Positions 1 to 6,946 of a stretch of 55,632 nucleotides of DNA are shown here, piece by piece. The stretch comes from Bacteroidales bacterium UBA3834 (GTDB taxonomy: Bacteria > Bacteroidota > Bacteroidia > Bacteroidales > P3). Where the stretch lies: contig DGIA01000008.1 in NCBI GenBank assembly GCA_002392965.1, positions 1 through 55,632 on the forward strand. Reading direction: 5' to 3'. Below the pieces are notes generated by a model that saw nothing but the letters and a program-made list of their open reading frames with translations, had not been told where the DNA came from and did no database searches. The first letter of the stretch is position 1. Each line of letters starts with the position of its first letter. Made by a program: the position numbers and the translations under genes.

Positions 1-185
1 TCCTCGTGATAGAAGTAGTTGACCACCACGGGGGGCTCGCAGTGGTTGGTGAAACGCTTCATGAACGAGGCGTAGCAGTACTTGCAGGCGTGGGCGCACC
101 CCACGTAGGTGTTGACCGAGAAGTCGCTCACTGGCAGGTTCGACTTGGTCATCATGCTCTTGGTCTCTATTTCTTTTATCGTCAT
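1..185 (-). CDS. Radical SAM protein, N-terminal fragment (mobile-pair protein B-like)
   Basis: Only the first 61 codons lie in the window; the gene runs off the left edge. Translation from the ATG at 183-185 begins MTIKEIETKSMMTKSNLPVS and reaches a CX3CX2C cluster motif (CAHACKYC) followed by YASFMKRF. This N-terminus matches, from memory, the radical SAM 'mobile pair protein B' / spore-photolyase-like group, which binds a 4Fe-4S cluster and S-adenosylmethionine. The residues after the cluster (EPPVVVNYFYHE) differ from the usual EPWG-type continuation. Its substrate is unknown. An EamA gene follows 47 bp downstream on the other side of the start, on the same strand. The family call is fairly safe, the subgroup less so. 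Confidence 0.7.
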   Translation of the reverse strand, partial: MTIKEIETKSMMTKSNLPVSDFSVNTYVGCAHACKYCYASFMKRFTNHCEPPVVVNYFYHE

Positions 186-232
186 ATTCGGTTGGTTTAT
201 CGTTTAAAACACGCCCTCGCCGACGGCGCGCA

Positions 233-652
233 TTACGCCTTCATCAGCATCAGCAGGCTGCCGAGGGTTATCAGTACGGCTCCGGCAATCACGTTCACGC
301 TAACCTTTTCTTGCAGGAACACGAAGGCGAGGATGATGGTGATGACAACGCTCAGCTTGTCGATAGGGGCGACCCGTGAGACATCGCCCAGCTGGATGGC
401 CTTGAAGTAGCAGAGCCACGACAGCCCTGTGGCCACCCCCGAGAGGATGAGGAACAGCCACGTGTGGCGGCTGACATCGCGAATCTCCCGCAGGTGTGAG
501 CCGAACAGCACGATGCCCCACGTCAGCACAAGGATGATGGTGGTTCTGATGGCCGTGGCGAGGTTGGAGTTGACATCCTTGACACCCACCTTGGCGAAGA
601 TGGCTGTCAGGGCGGCGAAGAACGCCGAAAGGAGTGCATAGAATTTCCACAT
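233..652 (-). CDS. EamA/DMT-type half-size transporter
   Basis: This 139-residue protein is almost entirely hydrophobic, with four to five predicted membrane helices. It starts MWKFYALLSAFFAALTAIFA, has the mid-protein GVATGLSWLCYFKAIQLGD signature and ends with LQEKVSVNVIAGAVLITLG, all typical of a single EamA repeat. Full DMT exporters have two such repeats (about 300 residues), so this is a half-size member that would need to dimerise, as SMR-like and small EamA proteins do. The substrate cannot be read from sequence. It lies upstream of the radical SAM gene on the same strand, with a gap of only 47 bp, so the two may be co-transcribed. Confidence 0.85.
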   Translation of the reverse strand: MWKFYALLSAFFAALTAIFAKVGVKDVNSNLATAIRTTIILVLTWGIVLFGSHLREIRDVSRHTWLFLILSGVATGLSWLCYFKAIQLGDVSRVAPIDKLSVVITIILAFVFLQEKVSVNVIAGAVLITLGSLLMLMKA

Positions 653-661
653 ATCTACTCG

Positions 662-913
662 TTATTGTGTGATGTTTTTTCGGAACAATCGGTATGTATA
701 CTCTTCGTCGGCGGTGCTGTATTCGGGCACGCGGCCGAAGCCCACTTGCTCGTAGCCGTGGCGCGGGTAGTACTGCCAGCTGCACGAGCTGTCGGTCCAG
801 AGGTAGAGCAGCGTGTGGCCGCCGCGGGCGATGGCGCGGCCGAGCTGCCGCGCGGCATCTGTGATTTGTTCGCTGTGCGGGAGCGACGCCCCGCAGAAGA
901 CGGAGATGTTCAT
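662..913 (-). pseudogene. Chimeric remnant: LOG-family N-terminus joined to GNAT C-terminus
   Basis: The 83-codon frame reads as two unrelated proteins. Residues 1-37 (MNISVFCGAS, AARQLGRAIARGGHTLLY) are the start of a LOG/TIGR00730-type nucleotide phosphoribohydrolase, which should continue into GG and the PGGxGT motif but does not. Residues 38-83 (LWTDSSCSWQYYPRHGYEQV...) are the final third of a GNAT N-acetyltransferase, including the tail that closes the acetyl-CoA site. A deletion between two genes, fused in frame near LLY, is the simplest explanation. Neither half keeps a complete active site, so I treat it as a broken gene. The start overlaps the stop of the TonB-C gene as ATGA. An assembly join is the main alternative. 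Confidence 0.7.
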
Positions 914-1389
914 TGATTTTCTTTTAAATAAGGGAAGGTAAAAGGAAATGCGAAATAATAACGTACCCTTACGGACTTACCTCGATGAATACCGGGTTTC
1001 CATTTCGGCATCACTCCAACTATACGTGCGATTTCCTCACCAATACCGCATCCTATATCACGCATTATACGTATATCAGAAAGAGAACCATTGGGTTCGA
1101 CAATCACTCCAACAAATATTTTCCCTGTTGCGTCACATTGTTCAACCTTCTTTAGGTTGATATTGCGTCGGATAAAAGCATACATCGAATCTAATCCGCC
1201 AGGAAACTCCGGGTCGACTTCAACAACAGTGTACACATCGTCGCTATCACAAATAGGAAGTTTGCATGTTATCTGGCGTGCCACACCATTTGAATCGATG
1301 ATAATAAATGAATCAAACTCCTCATATTGCGCCAATGCATTGGCAGACAGGGCAAGCAGGGCGGCGCATAGGAGCACTATCTTCTTCAT
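910..1389 (-). CDS. Secreted TonB C-terminal-domain protein
   Basis: I start this gene at MKKIVLLCAA (1387-1389) because it opens a clear signal peptide ending around ANALAQ; an upstream ATG at 1419 would only add ten charged residues. The mature protein is about 140 residues. Its second half carries the TonB-C pattern: EFPGGLDSMYAFIRRNI, then FVGVIVEPNGSLSDIRIMRDIG, then a PKWKPGIHRGKSVRVRY strand near the end. There is no membrane anchor plus proline-rich spacer, so it is not a classic energy-transducing TonB. It is one of the stand-alone periplasmic TonB-C proteins frequent in Bacteroidota, of unknown role. The 41-bp repeat array lies just upstream of it. Confidence 0.8.
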   Translation of the reverse strand: MKKIVLLCAALLALSANALAQYEEFDSFIIIDSNGVARQITCKLPICDSDDVYTVVEVDPEFPGGLDSMYAFIRRNINLKKVEQCDATGKIFVGVIVEPNGSLSDIRIMRDIGCGIGEEIARIVGVMPKWKPGIHRGKSVRVRYYFAFPFTFPYLKENQ

Positions 1390-1448
1390 TGTCTGTCTGT
1401 GTTTATTGTTTCCGTGCAATCTGTTGTTTCATCCGGTCATTTTCACCG

Positions 1449-1625
1449 CGCATATATGCGGGGTGGACTTTCGGTGCGAAAATCGGTCGCGCATATATGC
1501 GGGGAGCACTTTCCGGGTGAAAAAAGACCTCGCATATATGCGGAGCGCACTTTCCGGTCGAAAACCGGCCCCGCATCGATGCGGGGTGCGTTTACCGGGC
1601 CGATTCGTGACCCCGCATATATGCG
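1449..1625. repeat. Five-copy 41-bp repeat with palindromic CGCATATATGCG core
   Basis: A 12-bp palindrome CGCATATATGCG occurs at 1449, 1490, 1531 and 1614, with a variant CGCATCGATGCG at 1572. Starts are spaced 41, 41, 41 and 42 bp. The material between cores is itself similar from copy to copy (roughly GGGNGCACTTTCCGG, then GAAAACCGG), so the unit is a 41-bp tandem repeat and not a fixed motif with unique spacers. It fills the gap between the DUF6261 stop and the TonB-C protein start. The palindromic core suggests a dimeric DNA-binding protein or a hairpin in RNA. No known element fits. Confidence 0.9.
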
Positions 1626-1635
1626 CGGTACGTTT

Positions 1636-2415
1636 TCACGCCTCGGACGGCTCCGCGTCGGGCTGCGGGTCGGTGTCGGAGCTGTCTTTCTTCTTCTTGT
1701 TGGCGTTGGGGTTCGACATCGCGTGCTTGCGGAAGTATTCGAGGTCTTCGCTGACGAGGGCGACGAGTTTCTGCGCCTCGGCGCGGTCGGGGTTGAGGAG
1801 GGCGTAGGCGTTGGTGAGGCGCACGAGGGTGAGGTAGGCGCGGTCGGTGGCCTCGCGGGCGGCCTTGAGCTCGCCCATGATTTGCGCCGAACGCTGGTCG
1901 TTGCGCTCGGCGAGGAACTGGCGCACGCGGTCGTTGGCGGCCTTGAGGCGGTCGGCGATGATTTCGAGGCCGAGGCGGCGCAGCTGGGTGCGGTACTGGA
2001 AGAGGTCCTGCAGCATGTTGTCGACGAGGCCGCTCTCCTTCATGTAGTTCTCCGTGGTCTTGATTTTGTAGTTCTTGACGACGCGCAGCAGGGGCTCGGC
2101 GTGCTGTGCGGTCTCGGCGATGGGGAACTTGGCGTAGGCCTTGACGGTGTCGCGCAGCGAGGCGTAGAGCTTGTCGCGCTCCTCGTCGGCGGCCTTGAGG
2201 GGGTCGGTGAGCTCGCTGTCGCGGTAGCGCTTGAAGGCTTCGTCCTCGGCCTTGAAGGCGGTGTCGAACTCGTCCTTGCCCTTGCGCCAGAGCTCGTGGT
2301 CGACGGGCAGCTCGGCGGTGCGCTTGCCGAAGGTGGTCATGTACTCGTAATGGGGCGCGTTGGCCGCGCGGCCGACGGTGACGTCGGGGATTTGATTGGT
2401 TAAGTCCATATACAT
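1636..2415 (-). CDS. DUF6261 family protein
   Basis: The 259-residue soluble protein is mostly helical and starts MYMDLTNQIPDVTVGRAANA. The pattern of an early HYEYM segment, alternating charged helices, and a late segment RLTNAYALLNPDRAEAQKLV fits DUF6261, a Bacteroidota-specific family with no assigned function. It ends in a low-complexity charged tail (NKKKKDSSDTDPQPDAEPSEA in two parts), which is common in the family. There is no signal peptide, so it should act in the cytoplasm. Codon use is strongly GC-rich. Start could be the first or third codon (both ATG). Confidence 0.8.
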   Translation of the reverse strand: MYMDLTNQIPDVTVGRAANAPHYEYMTTFGKRTAELPVDHELWRKGKDEFDTAFKAEDEAFKRYRDSELTDPLKAADEERDKLYASLRDTVKAYAKFPIAETAQHAEPLLRVVKNYKIKTTENYMKESGLVDNMLQDLFQYRTQLRRLGLEIIADRLKAANDRVRQFLAERNDQRSAQIMGELKAAREATDRAYLTLVRLTNAYALLNPDRAEAQKLVALVSEDLEYFRKHAMSNPNANKKKKDSSDTDPQPDAEPSEA

Positions 2416-2457
2416 TATATTTATAGGTTATTGTTTTGTGAGTTTGCGGTCGGGAGG

Positions 2458-2499
2458 GGATGTTTCGGCGCGGCGGCTTGCCGCCGCGCCGAAACATCC
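2458..2499. repeat. Perfect 19-bp inverted repeat (hairpin)
   Basis: Positions 2458-2476 (GGATGTTTCGGCGCGGCGG) and 2481-2499 are perfect reverse complements around a 4-nt loop CTTG. It sits between the stop of the small membrane protein (2508) and the start of DUF6261 (2415), both read leftward. On that strand no T-tract follows, so it is not a canonical intrinsic terminator; it may protect the 3' end of the upstream message or act as a repeat-type element. Confidence 0.9.
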
Positions 2500-2507
2500 G
2501 CCACGGG

Positions 2508-2744
2508 TTATTCCTTGCGTTTGCGCTCGGCCTCGTCTTCCTTGGCCGCGGCCTTTATCTGCTCGTGGCCTTGGTCGATAAACCACCAAAGGATGGTGAA
2601 GACAACGCCACATACCACCCCGCTAATGATAGAGTGGCGAAGTTCGTGGTGCGAAAACAATATGTTCACAAGGAAATCTACCAATGTGAATACGCCAAAC
2701 AGGAACAGGTAGTATGCCCAGTTCTTTTTCTTGAATAGTTTCAT
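2508..2744 (-). CDS. Small two-helix membrane protein, unknown
   Basis: The 78-residue protein has a basic start (MKLFKKKNW), two predicted membrane helices (about residues 10-30 and 38-57, the second ending FTILWWFIDQGHE) and a charged C-terminal tail rich in K, E and R. Both ends should face the cytoplasm. I do not recognise a family. Its reading frame, positive-inside pattern and position between two other minus-strand genes support it as a real gene. Role unknown. Confidence 0.65.
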   Translation of the reverse strand: MKLFKKKNWAYYLFLFGVFTLVDFLVNILFSHHELRHSIISGVVCGVVFTILWWFIDQGHEQIKAAAKEDEAERKRKE

Positions 2745-2787
2745 ATTTCTATAGTTTATTAATCATTTATTTCAGTTTATTAATCTT

Positions 2788-3060
2788 TTATTTCTTCTGC
2801 CAACGCTTGAGCGTGGGGAAGTACTGCCGCAGACCCTCGCGGTACTCGTCGGCGGTGAGGTGCTGGCCTGTGTTCTTGTTGAACTCGTCGAGGAACTGCA
2901 CGCAGACCTCTATCATCTCGTCCATCGTGCAGTCCTGCGTGAAGTGGCCGTCGGCGTGGCAGTACTTGCAGTAGTCGGGATTGTCGCTCACGACCTCGTC
3001 GCTGAGCGGCATTCCGCAGCTCTGGCAGAAGTGTTGGATTTCAGGGAAGGGATTGTCCAT
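2788..3060 (-). CDS. Putative zinc-ribbon protein
   Basis: This 90-residue protein carries a four-cysteine zinc ribbon near its start: FCQSCGMPL followed about 20 residues later by DYCKYCHADGHF, then CTMDEMIEVC. That order matches the Bacteroidota/Firmicutes 'putative zinc ribbon' family (PF12674-like), whose members are short and mostly uncharacterised. The C-terminal half is an amphipathic helix region ending YFPTLKRWQKK. No DNA- or RNA-binding partner can be named from context. It has no signal peptide. Confidence 0.8.
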   Translation of the reverse strand: MDNPFPEIQHFCQSCGMPLSDEVVSDNPDYCKYCHADGHFTQDCTMDEMIEVCVQFLDEFNKNTGQHLTADEYREGLRQYFPTLKRWQKK

Positions 3061-3107
3061 AGCTTTCTTTCTGTTAATCTATTTATTCTCCTGCTCGCTA
3101 CGCTCGC

Positions 3108-3192
3108 GAGATCTTGTGGATCTTGTAGATTATCTGCTGACGCAGCAACAATCCGCGCAAGCGAGAATAATCTACAAGATCTACGAAATCTC
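3108..3192. repeat. Imperfect 26-bp inverted repeat between zinc-ribbon and transketolase genes
   Basis: The arms 3119-3133 (GATCTTGTAGATTAT) and 3167-3181 are perfect complements; the match extends outward with a few mismatches to 3108-3133 and 3167-3192. A smaller stem (GCTG/CAGC) lies in the loop. It occupies most of the 154-bp gap downstream of the transketolase C-terminal subunit, so as RNA it would form a large 3' hairpin after that stop codon. No strong T-tract follows. Confidence 0.8.
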
Positions 3193-3214
3193 TGCCGCGC
3201 AGCGGCAAGGCGAT

Positions 3215-4168
3215 TTATTTGCGTTTCAGCACCGCGTGTACCTTCTCGACGATGTCGGCGGCGCGGAGGTGGTAGTTGGTGAGCATCTCGTCGGGCGTGC
3301 CGCTCTCGCCGAACTTGTCGTCCACGGCCACGTACTCCATCGGCGTGGGGCAGTGGAGGGCGAGGGTCTGGGCCACGCTGTCGCCCAGGCCGCCGTTGAA
3401 GAGGTGCTCCTCGCAGGTGACGACGACGCCGGTCTTGCGGGCGCTGGCCACGATGGCCTCCACGTCGAGCGGCTTGATGGTGTGGATGTTGATGACTTCG
3501 GCGCTGATGCCTTCCTTCTCAAGGGCTTCGGCGGCCTGCAGGGCTTCCCACACCAGGTGTCCGCAGGCGAAGAGGGTTACGTCGCGGCCTTCGCTCAGCA
3601 TCTGGGCTTTGCCAATCTCGAACTTCTCTCCCTCCGGCAGGAAGCAGGGCATCTTGCTGCGGCCGAGGCGCAGGTAGACGGGCCCGACGTGCTCGGCGGC
3701 GGCCAGTGTGGCGGCCTTGGCCTGGTTGAAGTCGGCGGGCACCAGCACGGTCATGTTGGGCAGCACCTTCATCAAGGCAATGTCCTCCATCGTTTGGTGT
3801 GTGGCGCCGTCCTCGCCGAGCGAGATTCCGGCGTGCGAGCCGCAGATCTTGACGTTCTTGTTCGAGTAGCAGACCACCTGGCGGATCTGGTCGTAGACGC
3901 GGCCGGTGACGAACTCGGCGAAGCCGCCCAGGAAGGGCACCTTGCCGCAGAGGCTCAGACCGGCGGCGATGCCGACCATGTTGGCCTCGGCGATGCCGCA
4001 CTGGATGAAGCGCTCGGGGAACTCCTTGGCGAAGCCGTCCATCTTGACGCTGCCTTTCACGTCGGCGCTCAGGGCCACGACATTCTCATTGCGCTTGCCA
4101 GCTTCCACAAGGCCTTCGCCCATACCGGCGCGCAGTTCTTTCATTGATTGTTTTTCGTAGTGGGTCAT
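3215..4168 (-). CDS. Transketolase, C-terminal subunit
   Basis: The 317-residue protein is the pyrimidine-binding plus C-terminal half of transketolase, which moves two-carbon ketol units in the pentose phosphate pathway using thiamine diphosphate. Visible hallmarks are RNENVVALSADVKGSVKMDG, FPERFIQCGIAEANMVGIAAGLS, and the FITTYK-loop equivalent VCYSNKNVKICGSHAGISLGEDGATHQ, with the C-terminal domain beginning near LFACGHLVWEALQAAEALE. It needs the N-terminal subunit, which lies 2.8 kb upstream on the same strand (6947-7795) and is separated by three unrelated genes. Split transketolases are common, but the halves are normally adjacent. Confidence 0.93.
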   Translation of the reverse strand: MTHYEKQSMKELRAGMGEGLVEAGKRNENVVALSADVKGSVKMDGFAKEFPERFIQCGIAEANMVGIAAGLSLCGKVPFLGGFAEFVTGRVYDQIRQVVCYSNKNVKICGSHAGISLGEDGATHQTMEDIALMKVLPNMTVLVPADFNQAKAATLAAAEHVGPVYLRLGRSKMPCFLPEGEKFEIGKAQMLSEGRDVTLFACGHLVWEALQAAEALEKEGISAEVINIHTIKPLDVEAIVASARKTGVVVTCEEHLFNGGLGDSVAQTLALHCPTPMEYVAVDDKFGESGTPDEMLTNYHLRAADIVEKVHAVLKRK

Positions 4169-4211
4169 AATATTTTTGTTTTTTATTGTTTGTTTTCTGT
4201 TTTATGGGGTT

Positions 4212-4280
4212 AATGGGTTTTATGGGTTTAATGGGCGGTATGATTATCTTTGCCCATTAGACCCATTCTGCCCATTAAAC
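4212..4280. repeat. ATGGG-type repeat, inverted across the stop codon of the four-helix-bundle gene
   Basis: The plus strand carries repeated TGGGTTTAATGGG units at 4212-4236 and the reverse-complement type (GCCCATTAGACCCATT) from 4252. The inner 14-bp arms 4223-4236 and 4252-4265 pair with only one wobble. The right arm encodes the C-terminal NGFNGQNGSNGQ residues of the minus-strand gene, and the stop codon (4244-4246) lies in the loop, so the message would end in a hairpin that includes the last codons. Confidence 0.8.
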
Positions 4281-4834
4281 CCATTATTATCTCTGTAGGC
4301 TTTCCTCGCCCTGTACATCTCTTCCTTGATTCCTCCGTTCTTGAGGAAGTTCTTCTTCTGCCACTCGATGAGGCCTTTTATCAGCACGTCGCACTGGTGT
4401 ATCAGCGTGATGGCGATATTGGCGATGGTCTCGTCGGAGCGGTCTTTTATCTTCTCGCGGTAGACCGCCGAGTCGAGGTGCCGCTTGCAGAACTCGCGCG
4501 TCTGCACACAGCGTGGGTCATCGTAAGGCCACTGCTCCAAGCCGCGCACCCGCAGGTAGTCCTCATAGTCCAGCAACAGTTCGTGCAGCGAGGCACGGTT
4601 GACGTTGGTGAGTTTCAGCTCCATCTCCTTCGAGGTCACCCCGTCGATGTTGCCCTCTGCCAGATTCTGTTTGCCGCTCCGCGCCGCCTGCACCATCTGG
4701 TCAATGGTGCGGTCGCCCTTGCACAAGAACTTGTTGGCAAAGTAATACGTCACGTCGTAGACACATTCCGCTTTCTGGAACGCCTTCAACGTGCGATAGT
4801 TGTTATCTTGCCGTATAAAGTCCTTGTTGTCCAT
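4244..4834 (-). CDS. Four-helix bundle suffix-domain protein
   Basis: The 196-residue protein begins with the four-helix bundle family pattern: NYRTLKAFQKAECVYDVTYYF, then DRTIDQMVQAARSGKQNLAEG, then a third helix with ASLHELLLDYEDYL. The family resembles S23/Avd-type bundles that bind nucleic acid or assist retroelements; the longer 'suffix' variant has a second half like this one (ANIAITLIHQCDVLIKGLIE). No retroelement or template repeat is nearby, so the role is unknown. The last dozen residues are a low-complexity NG-rich tail made from DNA repeats. It lies between the two transketolase halves. Confidence 0.85.
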   Translation of the reverse strand: MDNKDFIRQDNNYRTLKAFQKAECVYDVTYYFANKFLCKGDRTIDQMVQAARSGKQNLAEGNIDGVTSKEMELKLTNVNRASLHELLLDYEDYLRVRGLEQWPYDDPRCVQTREFCKRHLDSAVYREKIKDRSDETIANIAITLIHQCDVLIKGLIEWQKKNFLKNGGIKEEMYRARKAYRDNNGFNGQNGSNGQR

Positions 4835-4840
4835 AACTAC

Positions 4841-5437
4841 TTATTTAATAAGAGCAAACAGCGAGTCATTCTGTTCTTGGTCATACTGCTGACCGTTGCT
4901 CAGACGGTAGAATACGGTGTCATGAGAATACACGCTGTCGCTTTCGAAGGCGGTGACGTCAAATTCTGATTCAATCAAGTCAAGCGGCTCGTAAACGGCG
5001 AACTGGATATTCTTTATTTGTCTAAAGTTGTCCGAGCCGATAATGTACATTCTCTTGTTTTCGAAACCATTGCGTTTGTAAAGTACGTACACGTCAGGGT
5101 CGGCGAAGCCACCCCATTCGCTGTAAACCACATAGTTTCTGTCGTGCCATATGTTGACATAGCGGAACACATTGGCCCAAAAGAATATGAAGATGCACAC
5201 AAACGCCACAACAATGCAACCAATCCATTTCAGCAGTTTGTTGTACCACGGCTTCCCCTTGCTGCTTTGAACCGTCAGCATCACAGCGTATGCCAGCGTG
5301 AAGACCGGCGCAAAAACCAGCGCCCAGTTGTCTAACTGCCAAACCAGACAGTCGCAAGCAAACTTCGGCACAATAGCCAACACCCACAGCACCAACGTCG
5401 TGATGCCAATAATTCTGCGTATGGTTTTTGCTTTCAT
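4841..5437 (-). CDS. Membrane protein of unknown function
   Basis: The 198-residue protein begins with three predicted membrane helices (about residues 8-26, 37-55 and 68-92, the last VVAFVCIFIFFWANVF) followed by an extracytoplasmic domain of about 100 residues rich in aromatic and acidic residues. I do not recognise a family. The start MKAKTIRRIIG is well placed, 3 bp after the VWA gene stop, which suggests co-transcription with it. Base composition is lower in GC than its neighbours, which may point to acquisition or relaxed selection. Confidence 0.6.
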   Translation of the reverse strand: MKAKTIRRIIGITTLVLWVLAIVPKFACDCLVWQLDNWALVFAPVFTLAYAVMLTVQSSKGKPWYNKLLKWIGCIVVAFVCIFIFFWANVFRYVNIWHDRNYVVYSEWGGFADPDVYVLYKRNGFENKRMYIIGSDNFRQIKNIQFAVYEPLDLIESEFDVTAFESDSVYSHDTVFYRLSNGQQYDQEQNDSLFALIK

Positions 5438-5440
5438 AGA

Positions 5441-6790
5441 TTAAAATTGTATCTTTGTAGTTTGGCTGCTTTCTATCACAAAGCGTTTGGTCTGCACTTT
5501 GTCGTATTTGGTGGCGTTCTGTGGGTGGAGGACTAGTTCGTACTGGCCGGGCTGGAGCAGTAGGCGTTCGCCGGCGGTGCTGGGGTTGAGGTCGGTGGCG
5601 AACTCCACCTGGCCGTCTCTTAATCTAAATATGGCGCCGGTGGTGATGCCCTTGGGCTTGCTGAGGACCAGCATGCCGGGCATTGGCACCGAGAGCTCGG
5701 TGGCGGCATTGCCACGCACCTCGACGCCGCGCAGGGTGGTCACGGGCAGGGTCTGCACCTCGACGTCGTAGCGTCCGGCGAGGTACTGTCCGGTCTCGCC
5801 GACCTCCTGCGCCGCCACGCGCTCGCCGCTGCCGGCACGGCGCACCACGACGTCAACGGCTGTCTGCTGCCACTGCGGCCGCTGCCCGCTGTACATCACC
5901 TTCATCGTGCCCTCGCTGACGGTGATGTCGACGTTGTTCGGGCGGTCGATGCTGAACTGCATGGCCTCGCGCCGCAGGGGCGGGTGGGTGAAGACGGCCA
6001 TGTCGTAGGTCACCAGCGGATCCATCAGCAGCGTGTCGGGCTTCAACTTACTGTCCACGCTGTAGATGGTGCTCTGGCGGATGACGCCGGTGCGGTGGTC
6101 GTAGAAGGCCACGGGGTGCTCGGTCTCGTAGAGGTCGCCGGTGGCGTCCACCATGTTCAGCACCACCTTGGCCTTGTGGCCGCTGAGACGGAAGATGTCG
6201 TAGAGCGTCTTGGCGAACTCCTCCTCATGCGCCACCGGGAAGACGCTGCCGGCGCACGAGGCGTGGGCCGAAATGTTGCCCCCGATACAGAGCACGAAGG
6301 TCTGCACCACCACGCCGCTCAGCTGCACTTGTCGCGCCACGTCGCAAATCTCGGCCTCGCAGTCGTCCATGCCGTCCGTGATGATGAGTATCAGGTTGCG
6401 GCTGGAGCCCGTGGCGGGGAAGTCGCTCAGCGCGTCGGTCAGCGCCGCCGCCGCCGTGCAGCCCCCTTGGGGCACGAGGGTCTTGATCTTGCTCTGCAGC
6501 CGGTAGATGTTGTCGCTGCCGAAGGGCACCTCGAGGCGCGTGCCGAACTGCTCCTTGTTGAGGTGGCCGAACACCCGCAGCGCCACGTCGACGTCGTGCT
6601 GACGCGAGATGCTGTCGAGGAACGACAGCAGCACCTGCTGCGTCACCTTGATTTTGGCATTGCTCTGCCAGTGGTCCCACATGGAGTTGGAGCAGTCCAT
6701 GATGAGCAGCAGGCGGGTCTTCTCGGGCTGCTGGGCCTGCACGGCGACGCCGAGCAGCAACAGCGCGGCAAATATGAATATTCTACGCAT
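5441..6790 (-). CDS. Secreted von Willebrand factor A-domain protein
   Basis: A signal peptide (MRRIFIFAALLLLGVAVQAQ) leads into a VWA domain at about residues 25-205. The metal-ion-dependent adhesion site is intact at DCSNS (residues 32-36), and a matching TDGMDD strand follows. The remaining 240 residues look like two or three small beta-sandwich modules with repeated tyrosine- and proline-rich strands (LAGRYDVEVQTLP, LQPGQYELVLHP), resembling carboxypeptidase-regulatory-like or Ig-like folds. It is likely a periplasmic or surface protein that binds a protein ligand. It sits between the two transketolase subunit genes, which makes no obvious metabolic sense. Confidence 0.85.
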   Translation of the reverse strand: MRRIFIFAALLLLGVAVQAQQPEKTRLLLIMDCSNSMWDHWQSNAKIKVTQQVLLSFLDSISRQHDVDVALRVFGHLNKEQFGTRLEVPFGSDNIYRLQSKIKTLVPQGGCTAAAALTDALSDFPATGSSRNLILIITDGMDDCEAEICDVARQVQLSGVVVQTFVLCIGGNISAHASCAGSVFPVAHEEEFAKTLYDIFRLSGHKAKVVLNMVDATGDLYETEHPVAFYDHRTGVIRQSTIYSVDSKLKPDTLLMDPLVTYDMAVFTHPPLRREAMQFSIDRPNNVDITVSEGTMKVMYSGQRPQWQQTAVDVVVRRAGSGERVAAQEVGETGQYLAGRYDVEVQTLPVTTLRGVEVRGNAATELSVPMPGMLVLSKPKGITTGAIFRLRDGQVEFATDLNPSTAGERLLLQPGQYELVLHPQNATKYDKVQTKRFVIESSQTTKIQF

Positions 6791-6802
6791 CGTAATGTTT
6801 TT

Positions 6803-6936
6803 AACGGCGAATTAAACGAATTTAGCGAAGGCTACGCAGGTCAATTATGAGAAAATTACTCGAATTGTGCGGCTCGAGAAATTCGCCAATAATTCAAGTG
6901 GCAGGCAGATTCGTTTAATTCGCATAATTCGCCGTT
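6803..6936. repeat. Two-part inverted repeat upstream of the VWA gene
   Basis: Two adjacent stems pair: 6803-6813 (AACGGCGAATT) with 6926-6936, and 6814-6821 (AAACGAAT) with 6909-6916, leaving a 9-nt bulge on the right arm. The whole fills the 156-bp gap between the transketolase N-subunit stop and the VWA start. In the leader of the VWA message it would fold into a long stem of 19 base pairs. It could separate the VWA gene from transketolase transcription. Confidence 0.8.
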
Positions 6937-6946
6937 CTTAATAATC

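Noticed and set aside
1449..1625. CRISPR-like array
   Set aside because: The segments between the 12-bp cores resemble each other and are not unique spacers, and no cas gene is present.
4244..4834. Diversity-generating retroelement accessory gene (Avd)
   Set aside because: The four-helix bundle resembles Avd in fold only; no reverse transcriptase, template or variable repeat is in the window.
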